From Streptomyces natalensis ATCC 27448 (GTDB lineage: Bacteria > Actinomycetota > Actinomycetes > Streptomycetales > Streptomycetaceae): a stretch of 64,000 nucleotides of DNA. The stretch is taken from the NCBI RefSeq assembly GCF_000935125.1, contig NZ_JRKI01000029.1:124001-188000 (forward strand), written 5' to 3'. The notes beneath the pieces were generated by a model, which saw only the letters and a list, made by a program, of their open reading frames with translations, was not told the DNA's origin and ran no database searches. The position numbers and the translations under genes are program-made. Within the stretch, counting starts at the first letter, position 1; every line of letters begins with the position of its first letter. Below, piece after piece: positions 57,167 through 64,000 of the stretch.

Positions 57167-59572
57167 ATGGGCCTTTACGTCAACCACGGCTCCAAGGGCT
57201 GGACCGAGCTGCGGGTCCACGGCGTGTCGGGCACCCCTCCGGAGTCCTCACTCGGTCATCCGTGCGTCGCTCGCGTCGCGGGGGACGAGCGGGCCGGCTT
57301 CTACCGACGTGAATGGGAAACCAGGCGAGTCTCCGAGGACACCAAGAAATTCCGCCGTGAGACCTACTCCTGGGGCGGGCTGACGTCAGGGGACAATCAA
57401 CGGGCCCTATGGCTCCTTCTGTTGCCGTTCATGCTCCTCAACCTGGCCTTCTTCACTGACCGCGGCCATCAAGCCAGCGACACGACTTGGCATGTGGCCT
57501 TCCGAACCGTCGTCCAGCGGCTACTGGCCATTTCCCTCACCGGAGCCTATGTCCTCGGCGGGATCTCGGCCTCGGTCGACCTGGTCGGTTGGCAGTGCGG
57601 CAACGCGGCCCTCGGCCGCCCAGCCGGGGCGAAGGCTTGCGCCGGAGGTACGGGCTGGCTTCGGTGGCTGCAGTACGGCTGGCTCGACTCGCCCGGACGC
57701 CATCTCACTGTGACGGCCGTTTTCCCGATCGCTCTGATTGCACTGCTGTGGTATCTAGGCAACAAGACGTGGCGGGTCGCGGAGGCACAGCCGGTATCGC
57801 AGAGCCCCGGCACTCCCGACGTCCGAACACCGCTCGAAGACCGCCGCATGTGGAACGGGCGCGGGCCGGTACGCCGTCTGCGTGCCCTGCACATCGCGGG
57901 CGCGTTCGCCATCACGACGGTGTTCATCCTGGCCCCTCTGGTCGACCCTGCCCGGCGCGGCCTCAACGCCTTGACGGACAACAACCGTTGGGAGGCGGGG
58001 ACGGCGTTCTTCCGCAGCCTGTGCCTGGTGGTGGCGCTGGTCTTGCTGGCGTTCGTCATCGTCATGGTGGCACTCCCCGGGACTGCGAGACGTATCCGTC
58101 CGAGCGCCCAGGATCGGGTCTCTTCCGAGCGTGATCTGTACGGGTTTCTGCCTTGGGGAGCGCTTGTCCTGGTCGTCGGTGCAGGGGTGGCGGCTTCGTG
58201 GGGTTCCAAGGGCGGTGAGAATTCGGCCGCGAGCCAGCTGCCGTGGGAAGTGGCGTGGATCCACGTACTGTTCATCGCCCAGGCTGCGATGCTGGTTCTC
58301 CTTTTCGTCTCCCAGCTTCTCTCCAGACTCCTGGCCTGCCCGCCCGCCACAGCATCTTCCCTCAAGGATCTCCCGCGGCAACCGTGGGGCGGCTTCGTTC
58401 TGACCGGCGTCGCGCTCCTCAGCTGGGCGCTCGCCGGTGCCCTGGCCTCAGGACTGATGATGCGCACGGCCGAAATTCTGGGTGCGCCCACGGTCGCTCA
58501 GCGCTGGGACAAGGCAGCGAAGCAGGCCCAACTGATCGTGCCGGATGCCTACTTCTGGACGGGCACAGCCGTGTCCCTCCTCGTCGCCGTTGCCATCGTC
58601 ATCGCCGTGATCTCCTGGCTGGCGCAGCGTGGCGCCCGAGGTCACTTCGCCCACGAGGTCGACAGGGTGTACCGCCCCACCAGCGGAGATCCCCGCCGAT
58701 GCAAGGAAATCGCCACGTCTTGGGCACTGGGGCAGTTGATCGAGCGCAGAGGACAGCGCGGCCTCGGGAGCTTCGTACTCGTAGCCGCGACTGTGGTCGT
58801 GGCGGGCACCATCGCGTTCGCGCTCGATTCCAAGCCGGTCACGGACCAGCAGTGGTTGGTCCTGCTGTCCAACCTCGTCCTGAGCGCCGGGTTCCTGGGG
58901 ATGCTCTGGGCAGGCAAACAGGCGTACAGGAGCCCGCGCTTCCGCCGGACCGTGGGCATCCTGTGGGACATCGGTTCGTTCTGGCCGCGCGAGACCCACC
59001 CGCTGGCACCCCCCTGCTATGCCGAGCGCACCATCCCCGATCTTCTGAAGCGGGTGGAGTACTTGACCGCGAACCGGGGGCTGCTGGCGAGGAAGGGGCA
59101 TGTGATCCTCTCCTGCCACTCCCAGGGTTCGGTGATCGGGGCGGCCCTGGTCTTGCAGACGACGACCGCAGCCGACAGTCGCGTCCGGCTGCTCACGTAC
59201 GGCTGCCCGCTGACCCACATGTTCGTCCGGTTCTTCCCCGCATACTTCAACGCGAGCAGTCTCGAACGTATCGGTACCCTGCTGGTCGCGGGAGCGCCGG
59301 ATGCCGACGCCGACCATTGGCCATGGCGCAATCTGTATCGTCTGTCAGACCCGATCGGCAGTTGGGTCCTCGCACCGGCCCAACTACCGAAAGCGGGCGA
59401 GCCGGTGAACCCGGTTCCGCCTCCCGTCGACCGACAGCTCCTCGACCCGTCTGGCTTCGCACGCCAGCCGGGCGACCCCTGCTATCCAGCAACCTTGGGG
59501 CACTCGAACTACTTTGCCGACCCCGCTTTCGACGAAACCGTGCGGGCCTTTTGCAAAGGCGCGATCCCCTGA
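57167..59572 (+). CDS. Large multi-pass membrane protein with lipase/alpha-beta hydrolase-like C-terminus
   Basis: 801 residues from 'MGLYVNHGSKGWTELRVHGV', 6 nt after AGGAGG. The frame is open for 400 codons upstream but that part is not protein-like. The N-terminal ~100 residues contain 'ELRVHGVSGTPPESSLGHP', seen in predicted hydrolase-membrane proteins. About eight to ten helices fill residues ~95-600. The cytoplasmic end has a nucleophile-elbow-like 'VILSCHSQGSVIGAALVLQT' (S-x-H-S-x-G variant) with later His and Asp residues, e.g. 'GHSNYFADPAF'. It may be a membrane-bound esterase or lipase. No partner gene in the same direction within 290 bp. Confidence 0.7.
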   Translation: MGLYVNHGSKGWTELRVHGVSGTPPESSLGHPCVARVAGDERAGFYRREWETRRVSEDTKKFRRETYSWGGLTSGDNQRALWLLLLPFMLLNLAFFTDRGHQASDTTWHVAFRTVVQRLLAISLTGAYVLGGISASVDLVGWQCGNAALGRPAGAKACAGGTGWLRWLQYGWLDSPGRHLTVTAVFPIALIALLWYLGNKTWRVAEAQPVSQSPGTPDVRTPLEDRRMWNGRGPVRRLRALHIAGAFAITTVFILAPLVDPARRGLNALTDNNRWEAGTAFFRSLCLVVALVLLAFVIVMVALPGTARRIRPSAQDRVSSERDLYGFLPWGALVLVVGAGVAASWGSKGGENSAASQLPWEVAWIHVLFIAQAAMLVLLFVSQLLSRLLACPPATASSLKDLPRQPWGGFVLTGVALLSWALAGALASGLMMRTAEILGAPTVAQRWDKAAKQAQLIVPDAYFWTGTAVSLLVAVAIVIAVISWLAQRGARGHFAHEVDRVYRPTSGDPRRCKEIATSWALGQLIERRGQRGLGSFVLVAATVVVAGTIAFALDSKPVTDQQWLVLLSNLVLSAGFLGMLWAGKQAYRSPRFRRTVGILWDIGSFWPRETHPLAPPCYAERTIPDLLKRVEYLTANRGLLARKGHVILSCHSQGSVIGAALVLQTTTAADSRVRLLTYGCPLTHMFVRFFPAYFNASSLERIGTLLVAGAPDADADHWPWRNLYRLSDPIGSWVLAPAQLPKAGEPVNPVPPPVDRQLLDPSGFARQPGDPCYPATLGHSNYFADPAFDETVRAFCKGAIP

Positions 59573-59864
59573 CCCCGGCACCGCTACGGTGAACGGCCGC
59601 TCCTGGGACCGCCCTTTCGACCAGCGGGGCGATGAAGGACTCGACCATCTCGTCGACCGGCTCGCCGGACGCCATCGCCCGGCGGAGGTCGGCGCGGGGC
59701 TGCTCATCGACGGCGCACGGGGCCGATCACCGTGCCCGGGCGCGTCGTGTTCGTTCCTTTCGGGAGTGTTCTTGAACGGCGCTCCCGGACGACCTATCGC
59801 CCGACCGTAACACCCCGGAGGGGACACCAACGCCAATGGTTCGGCCGAAGGCAACGGTGTATAC

Positions 59865-61226
59865 GTGAAAACACGTCCCCGAAGGGACGGTTACCTCTAC
59901 GGCTACGGGCTGCCGGCCTTCACGGAAGGTGTCGTCACGGCCGATCCCGGTTTGAAGGGCAAGGCCGGCTTCACGTACCAGGCCACCGCCTCATCCGGTG
60001 CGGTCGGCTCTCCCCCTACGACGCCCGTGGAAGCCGCGTTGCCGTGGGTGTCCTCGAAGCAGCTCATCTGGGCGGCCGCCCACTCCGTGGCCGAAGAGAA
60101 GGTGGCGGATGCGGGCAACAGCAACCCTGCCGACGATGTGGCGCTGGTGCAGGACGCACTGGAGAAGGTCATGGGTGTCGCCCCGGGCGACCCGCACGGC
60201 GTGTTCGAAGCTGAGACGCAGCAGCTCTACGACAGATTCCGCAAGGAGAAGCTGGGCTACTCCGGGGCGGAGGCCACAGGCGTCCCCGGAACGCAGTCGC
60301 TCGTCGAACTGGGAAGGCGGTCAGAGCTGTTCAACGTACGCGCAGGCTCGACGCCGGCGCTGGTGCTGCCCTGGATCGACATGAACCAGGTGGTGTGGGC
60401 CGCAACGCACAGCGTCCAGGAGCAAGAGGCGCAGCCAGCCGGGTCTGCCAGCGCCAAGGTCGATGTGGCCCTGGTGCAGGAGGGGCTGGAGAAGGTCATG
60501 CATACGGTGGTGGCCGATCCAACCGGAATCTTCGAGCAGGCCACGCAGTCCCTCTATGACGACTTTCGCCGTACTGTGCTGCATTTCGCCGAAGGCGATG
60601 CCACGGGGATACCCGGTGAAGCATCGCTGAAGGAACTCGGACAGCGCTCGGGACTGTTCCAGGTCCGTTTCGGTTCCACGCCTGCGGGCGGGCCGACGAG
60701 TGGCACCGGCGTCGACATGTCAGGGGAAATCAGCCCGAAGGAAGTGACGTTCAACCGGCATGTGAGCGGTGGCACCCTCGAGGAATGGATCACGCAGGGG
60801 TGTTCGGCGGCTGGAGTTCCCGCGAACAGCAACTGGATAAGGGGGTTCAAGACTGCCGCCGCTCGCGAGGCGTCCGGCAACCCGAATGTCTGCAACCTGT
60901 GGGACAGCAACGCCATAACTCCGCACGGCTTCAGCGAGGTCCATGACTTCGGAGACGGTCAACGACGCAGTGGGCCACCCCGGAAGATCAACGGCGCGCT
61001 GGCCCCATTCCAGTGCTCCCGAGGTATCGTGCAGCTGATTCCGCAGTCGTTCGCATCGCAGCACGTCCCCGGTACGTCGGTGAATATCTACGATCCGGTG
61101 GCATCGATAGCTGCCGCAATCGGGTGCCTTCGCAACAATCACGGCGTTGCTGCAGACGGCTCCAACCTCGCCTCGAAGGTCCAGCAGTTCGACCCCAACC
61201 GGCCGAGCAGGGGCTGGGCCTGCTGA
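59865..61226 (+). CDS. Peptidoglycan lytic protein: two repeat modules plus SLT transglycosylase-like domain
   Basis: 453 residues. Two ~110-residue repeats follow a short lead: 'LPWVSSKQLIWAAAHSVAEE' ... 'VALVQDALEKVMGVAPGDPH' and 'LPWIDMNQVVWAATHSVQEQ' ... 'VALVQEGLEKVMHTVVADPT', each like a peptidoglycan-binding module. Residues ~300-453 match the SLT-like domain of phage tape-measure and lysin proteins ('FKTAAAREASGNPNVCNLWD', 'SRGIVQLIPQSFASQHVPGT', 'NIYDPVASIAAAIGCLRNNH'), the first Glu of which is the likely catalytic acid. There is no clear signal peptide, so export would need a phage-like or special route. Confidence 0.72.
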   Translation: MKTRPRRDGYLYGYGLPAFTEGVVTADPGLKGKAGFTYQATASSGAVGSPPTTPVEAALPWVSSKQLIWAAAHSVAEEKVADAGNSNPADDVALVQDALEKVMGVAPGDPHGVFEAETQQLYDRFRKEKLGYSGAEATGVPGTQSLVELGRRSELFNVRAGSTPALVLPWIDMNQVVWAATHSVQEQEAQPAGSASAKVDVALVQEGLEKVMHTVVADPTGIFEQATQSLYDDFRRTVLHFAEGDATGIPGEASLKELGQRSGLFQVRFGSTPAGGPTSGTGVDMSGEISPKEVTFNRHVSGGTLEEWITQGCSAAGVPANSNWIRGFKTAAAREASGNPNVCNLWDSNAITPHGFSEVHDFGDGQRRSGPPRKINGALAPFQCSRGIVQLIPQSFASQHVPGTSVNIYDPVASIAAAIGCLRNNHGVAADGSNLASKVQQFDPNRPSRGWAC

Positions 61227-61444
61227 CCAGGCCGCTTTTCGGCCGGGCAACCGTCGACGGGTTGCGGGCCGATACCGCGGCGAACGCAGGCTCACCCAAA
61301 CCAGCAGTTGCCAGGGGCACAAGCGAATCAGCCAACAACCGCAGCGCTCTTGGGTCACGAAAAGAGTTGGCGACATCCAGTCATACGACGCTATGGGCCC
61401 TTTCCATAGGGTCCATGTGCGCGCTTCACATTCAGGAGCTCCCC

Positions 61445-62020
61445 ATGCTCAAAGGTATAGACGTATCCAGTAACAACTCGTCCTTCAGCATCAGCGGAAT
61501 GGACTTCGTGATCGTCAAGGCCAGCGAAGGCCACACTTACCCCAACCCCGAGCAGAAGAAGCAAGCGGCGATCGCCCGGTCCGCCGGACTCGTCGTCGGC
61601 TTCTACCAGTTCCTGTGGCCGGGCAACGTGGACGCACAAGCACAGTACTTCGTCGAGCAGTGCGACAGCCGCGAAGGGGACATACTCGCCGTCGACTGGG
61701 AGACCACCAAGCCCGGCACCCGTGCATCCAGCGACGAGAAGGACGCCATTCTCCGCAAGATCAAGGCGCTGCGTCCCAACCACCGCGTGATCCTTTACTG
61801 CAACCGGGACTTCTGGCTCCACCATGACACGAGTTCCCACGCGGGCGACGGCCTGTGGATCGCCGACTACGACACCCCTCCCGGCCACCCCCACATCACC
61901 GCGCCCTGGCTCATCCACCAGTACACACAGCACCCCCTCGACACCAATGTCGCCCGATTCGACAGCCGTGCGGCGATGTCGAACTGGGCCAGCGGCACCG
62001 CGATCCACGCCCCGGCGTGA
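61445..62020 (+). CDS. GH25 lysozyme (1,4-beta-N-acetylmuramidase)
   Basis: 191 residues from 'MLKGIDVSSNNSSFSISGMD', with AGGAG 6 nt upstream. Catalytic-site residues of GH25 are visible: Asp6 in 'GIDVSSN', and the Asp84-x-Glu86 pair in 'ILAVDWETTKP'. Later strands 'HRVILYCNRDFW' and 'LWIADYDTPPGHPH' complete the barrel. It cleaves the glycan chain of peptidoglycan. No signal peptide and no cell-wall-binding domain, as in some phage endolysins. Same strand as the SLT gene, 218 bp downstream. Confidence 0.9.
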   Translation: MLKGIDVSSNNSSFSISGMDFVIVKASEGHTYPNPEQKKQAAIARSAGLVVGFYQFLWPGNVDAQAQYFVEQCDSREGDILAVDWETTKPGTRASSDEKDAILRKIKALRPNHRVILYCNRDFWLHHDTSSHAGDGLWIADYDTPPGHPHITAPWLIHQYTQHPLDTNVARFDSRAAMSNWASGTAIHAPA

Positions 62021-62199
62021 CCCTGCCCTTCAACGAACGTTGCGTTGCCAGGTCCACGCGAGCCGCCCGAAGTGCCGGGCGGCTCCGGTGAAGTTGTGCG
62101 GGTTCGTCGGGTGGTGAACGCCGCTGTTCAGATCGACGCCCTCGCCATAACTCGGCACCGCTTCCACGGCGAGTGCCCGATCGGACACGAGAGGTAGAT

Positions 62200-63096
62200 A
62201 TGCCCATGCTGCTCATTACGGGCTCGTACCGCATCCTCGGCGACCGGCCCGACGGTGACACCGTCCACTTCACCCCGCGCGACCCGGGGTTCTGGTGTGA
62301 GGTCCCCGGCCAACACCGCGTCAAGCGGGACGAGCACGGCGGTGCCTCGATCCGGCTGGACGGAATCGACGCCGCCGAGACCCACTACAAGGGCGTCGGG
62401 CCCGACTTCGTCCACCAGCCACTGAACCTCGGCGCGCACGCCGCCCGGGATGAACTGCTGAACTGGCTGGGCTTCACCGACGTCACCCAGGACACCGAGG
62501 AGAAGGTCACTGCTTCGGCCCCCGAGACCGTGCCCGGCTACATCCTCACCACCGGCGCCGACGTTTACGGCCGGTGCGTTGCGCTGATCGGGCGCGGCGA
62601 CCCGCCGAAGGTCGGCAACCCCCCGAAGCCCGCGAAGAGCGGCGCCCGGATCGACGTCGCCCTCGACATGCTGCACCAGACCGTCAACCACCACCTGCTG
62701 TCCCTGGGCCTGGTCTACCCCACCTTCTACAGCAGCCTGTTCAAGGAGCTGCGGGCGGACATGACCGCCACCGCGCAGCAGGCCAGGGCGGCCAAGGCTC
62801 CCAACAGCGTCTGGCTGTACGACGTGACCACCACCGGCGCGAAGATCGAGGGGCTCGCCTCTCTCACGGACGAGCTGGTGATCGTGCCCAAGCTGTTCCG
62901 CCGCCTGGCCGACTACGTCCGGCTCTTCGGCCCGCCGCTCGCTTGTCTCCCCGCCTACCTGGCCGGTGGCGCCGACGAGTTTCACGTCCCCGGACAGCGC
63001 GACAGCATCACCGGCCTCCATCACGTGGTCGAGGTCACCAACGGCACCTTCCGGATGACCCGTCCCATCGAAGACCTCGTGTTTGTCGAGAAGTAG
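62200..63096 (+). CDS. Protein with staphylococcal-nuclease-like N-terminal region
   Basis: 298 residues from 'MPMLLITGSYRILGDRPDGD', 6 nt after GAGAGG. The segment 'ILGDRPDGDTVHFTPRDPG' followed by 'ASIRLDGIDAAETHY' follows the SNase pattern (G-D-T-V and R-L-x-G-I-D-A-x-E). The C-terminal ~170 residues are helical and unrecognised. It may be a nuclease, but catalytic Arg residues are not certain. No signal peptide. It follows the lytic enzymes and precedes a small ORF by 20 bp. Confidence 0.6.
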   Translation: MPMLLITGSYRILGDRPDGDTVHFTPRDPGFWCEVPGQHRVKRDEHGGASIRLDGIDAAETHYKGVGPDFVHQPLNLGAHAARDELLNWLGFTDVTQDTEEKVTASAPETVPGYILTTGADVYGRCVALIGRGDPPKVGNPPKPAKSGARIDVALDMLHQTVNHHLLSLGLVYPTFYSSLFKELRADMTATAQQARAAKAPNSVWLYDVTTTGAKIEGLASLTDELVIVPKLFRRLADYVRLFGPPLACLPAYLAGGADEFHVPGQRDSITGLHHVVEVTNGTFRMTRPIEDLVFVEK

Positions 63097-63116
63097 ACCG
63101 GAGAACGAGACGCACC

Positions 63117-63305
63117 ATGAGTGCCGACACCAACTTCCAGGCACCGGCTGCACTTCTCGCCGTCGTAGCCTCGTTGGACGCCCGGGGCGCCGAAGGCACA
63201 CCCGCGCAGTACCAGGACGGCCTGATCTGGCCCCTCCTCAAGGCTCATCCGCCATCTACCGCGCCCAACCGCCGCCACCAACTGATTGGCGACCAGGATC
63301 GCTAA
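63117..63305 (+). CDS. Small protein behind the SNase-like gene, possibly truncated
   Basis: 62 residues from 'MSADTNFQAPAALLAVVASL', then 'GTPAQYQDGLIWPLLKAHPP'. The first ~45 residues look real and the tail 'NRRHQLIGDQDR' looks like read-through into other sequence, whose complement resembles the start of another protein ('YLVDVTALAILVANQLVAA'). Unknown family. Only 20 bp separates it from the upstream gene, so it is probably co-transcribed. Confidence 0.45.
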   Translation: MSADTNFQAPAALLAVVASLDARGAEGTPAQYQDGLIWPLLKAHPPSTAPNRRHQLIGDQDR

Positions 63306-63806
63306 CGCGGTGACGTCGACCAGGTACGTGCACTGTTCTGCGCCAGAGCCCTCCCTCCATCGCGTAGCTCTTGTGGAATGCCGCCCAGCTCCGCACCAGG
63401 CAGGGGGGACGGGTTGATCGGTGGGCGTGTTCAGTCGGCCGCGACGGGGGTGAACCGGATGCTCCGCCAGCTCGCCCCGCCGCATCGCATTCACCTGCTG
63501 CCGGGTCCGCCCCAGTTCAGCCCACCGCCGTGACCTGCACCACCCAGACCACAACACCGCCCCCGCAGCCATCGTCACCGGACCACCACACCCCGGCAGC
63601 ACCGCCGAGCCGTCCCGCCAACCCCCACACCAGATCATCCAGGCCTACACACCTCACGACCACAGCTGAACGGCACCTACTTATGCCCGACTGCTCACCT
63701 TGAGCAAGGCAATCGAACTCCCGACACCTCAGTCGATCCGAACCATCGCAGGTCAGAGCCTCACGTTGGTACACCTTGACTGAGAGGGGTCACGGGCAGT
63801 TCACAG
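63306..63806. other. Gap without supported gene
   Basis: About 500 bp. Short frames on both strands have low-complexity Pro/His/Thr-rich translations. A T-arm-like 'GGGAGTTCGATT' on the minus strand near 63713 has no accompanying tRNA structure. No gene is seen. Confidence 0.4.
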
Positions 63807-64000
63807 CTATTGCTCCACCTGGCCGCTCAACTGTGCCCAGGTATAGCTGTCCATACTGTCGTGAGGGCCGATCCTGGAGAGTTCCGAGCCGTCGCGCCCC
63901 ACTGCCACGATGAGCGGTCGTATCCCCCCGTGGCCTGTATACGGGGACTTCCAGACGACGATGAACCTGCCGTGTCCGGGCACCTCGATCCGTCGATCGC
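63807..64000 (-). CDS. Partial gene, C-terminal end only
   Basis: From the right edge (first full codon at 63998) the minus frame reads 'RRIEVPGHGRFIVVWKSPYT', then 'RPLIVAVGRDGSELSRIGPH', and ends '...YTWAQLSGQVEQ' with TAG at 63809-63807. Protein-like beta-rich composition; the start lies outside the window. Family not recognised. Confidence 0.6.
   Translation of the reverse strand, partial: DRRIEVPGHGRFIVVWKSPYTGHGGIRPLIVAVGRDGSELSRIGPHDSMDSYTWAQLSGQVEQ

Noticed and set aside
63700..63790. tRNA-like T-arm 'GGGAGTTCGATT' on the minus strand
   Set aside because: No D-arm, anticodon stem or acceptor pairing could be built around it.

Overview
The window is high-GC (about 70%) actinobacterial DNA. 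SigE-type and ECF sigma factors with membrane partners, DUF1707, DUF6230 and DUF6114 proteins, an F420-type nitroreductase, frequent GTG starts and ATGA/GTGA overlaps all point to Streptomyces. Single-copy core operons are absent, and transposase and gene relics are numerous. I therefore infer an accessory region, probably a chromosome arm; I did not find a terminus or a replication origin.

Layout. (1) 0-23 kb is a mosaic of small genes and decay. It holds a truncated TPR-CHAT gene, an LD-carboxypeptidase, an oxidoreductase, a two-CxxC protein, a DUF1707 protein, an amidohydrolase, a VOC protein, an ankyrin protein, a methyltransferase, an NDH-2-like flavoprotein, a stand-alone second SecY and a SigE-type sigma with a repeat-rich membrane partner. 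Among them lie IS5, IS630 and IS1380 relics, frameshifted pairs, broken ASCH, Lrp/AsnC and methyltransferase genes, and a small double-glycine-leader peptide gene. (2) 23.2-33.1 kb is one tight nine-gene operon: GH15 glucoamylase-like enzyme, pyranose-oxidase-like GMC flavoenzyme, VioB-type ferritin-like protein, SLDH-type small subunit, IolE, a second TIM-barrel isomerase, an MBL hydrolase, a pyruvate-decarboxylase-like ThDP enzyme and an EthD protein. This is the strongest candidate for an undescribed pathway; it looks like oxidation and breakdown (or remodelling) of a glycoside or cyclitol. (3) 33.3-36.0 kb holds a multicopper oxidase and darcynin divergent from a TetR regulator, with a palindromic operator between them. 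(4) 36-40 kb holds a PhyH dioxygenase and an acetolactate-synthase-like enzyme coupled to a carboxymuconolactone decarboxylase-like protein.

(5) 40.6-47.6 kb is a terpenoid-type cluster. One protein fuses a phytoene/squalene-synthase domain to a cis-prenyltransferase. It sits downstream of DUF6230 and DUF6114 proteins and next to a P450 with an unusual I-helix, a cholesterol-oxidase-like GMC enzyme and a deazaflavin-dependent reductase. (6) 47.8-53.3 kb is a cell-surface polysaccharide and peptidoglycan operon: a proline-rich membrane protein, a MatB-like deacetylase/glycosyltransferase and a class A PBP. (7) 53.7-55.3 kb is an ECF sigma factor, a 31-codon coupled micro-ORF and a membrane partner. 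(8) 55.4-63.3 kb holds a truncated TauE exporter, a YrhB/Imm35-like protein, an 801-residue membrane protein with a lipase-like C-terminus, and a phage-like set: SLT transglycosylase, GH25 lysozyme, SNase-like protein and a small coupled ORF. A partial gene runs off the right edge.

All assignments come from reading the translated sequence by eye; no database search was run.
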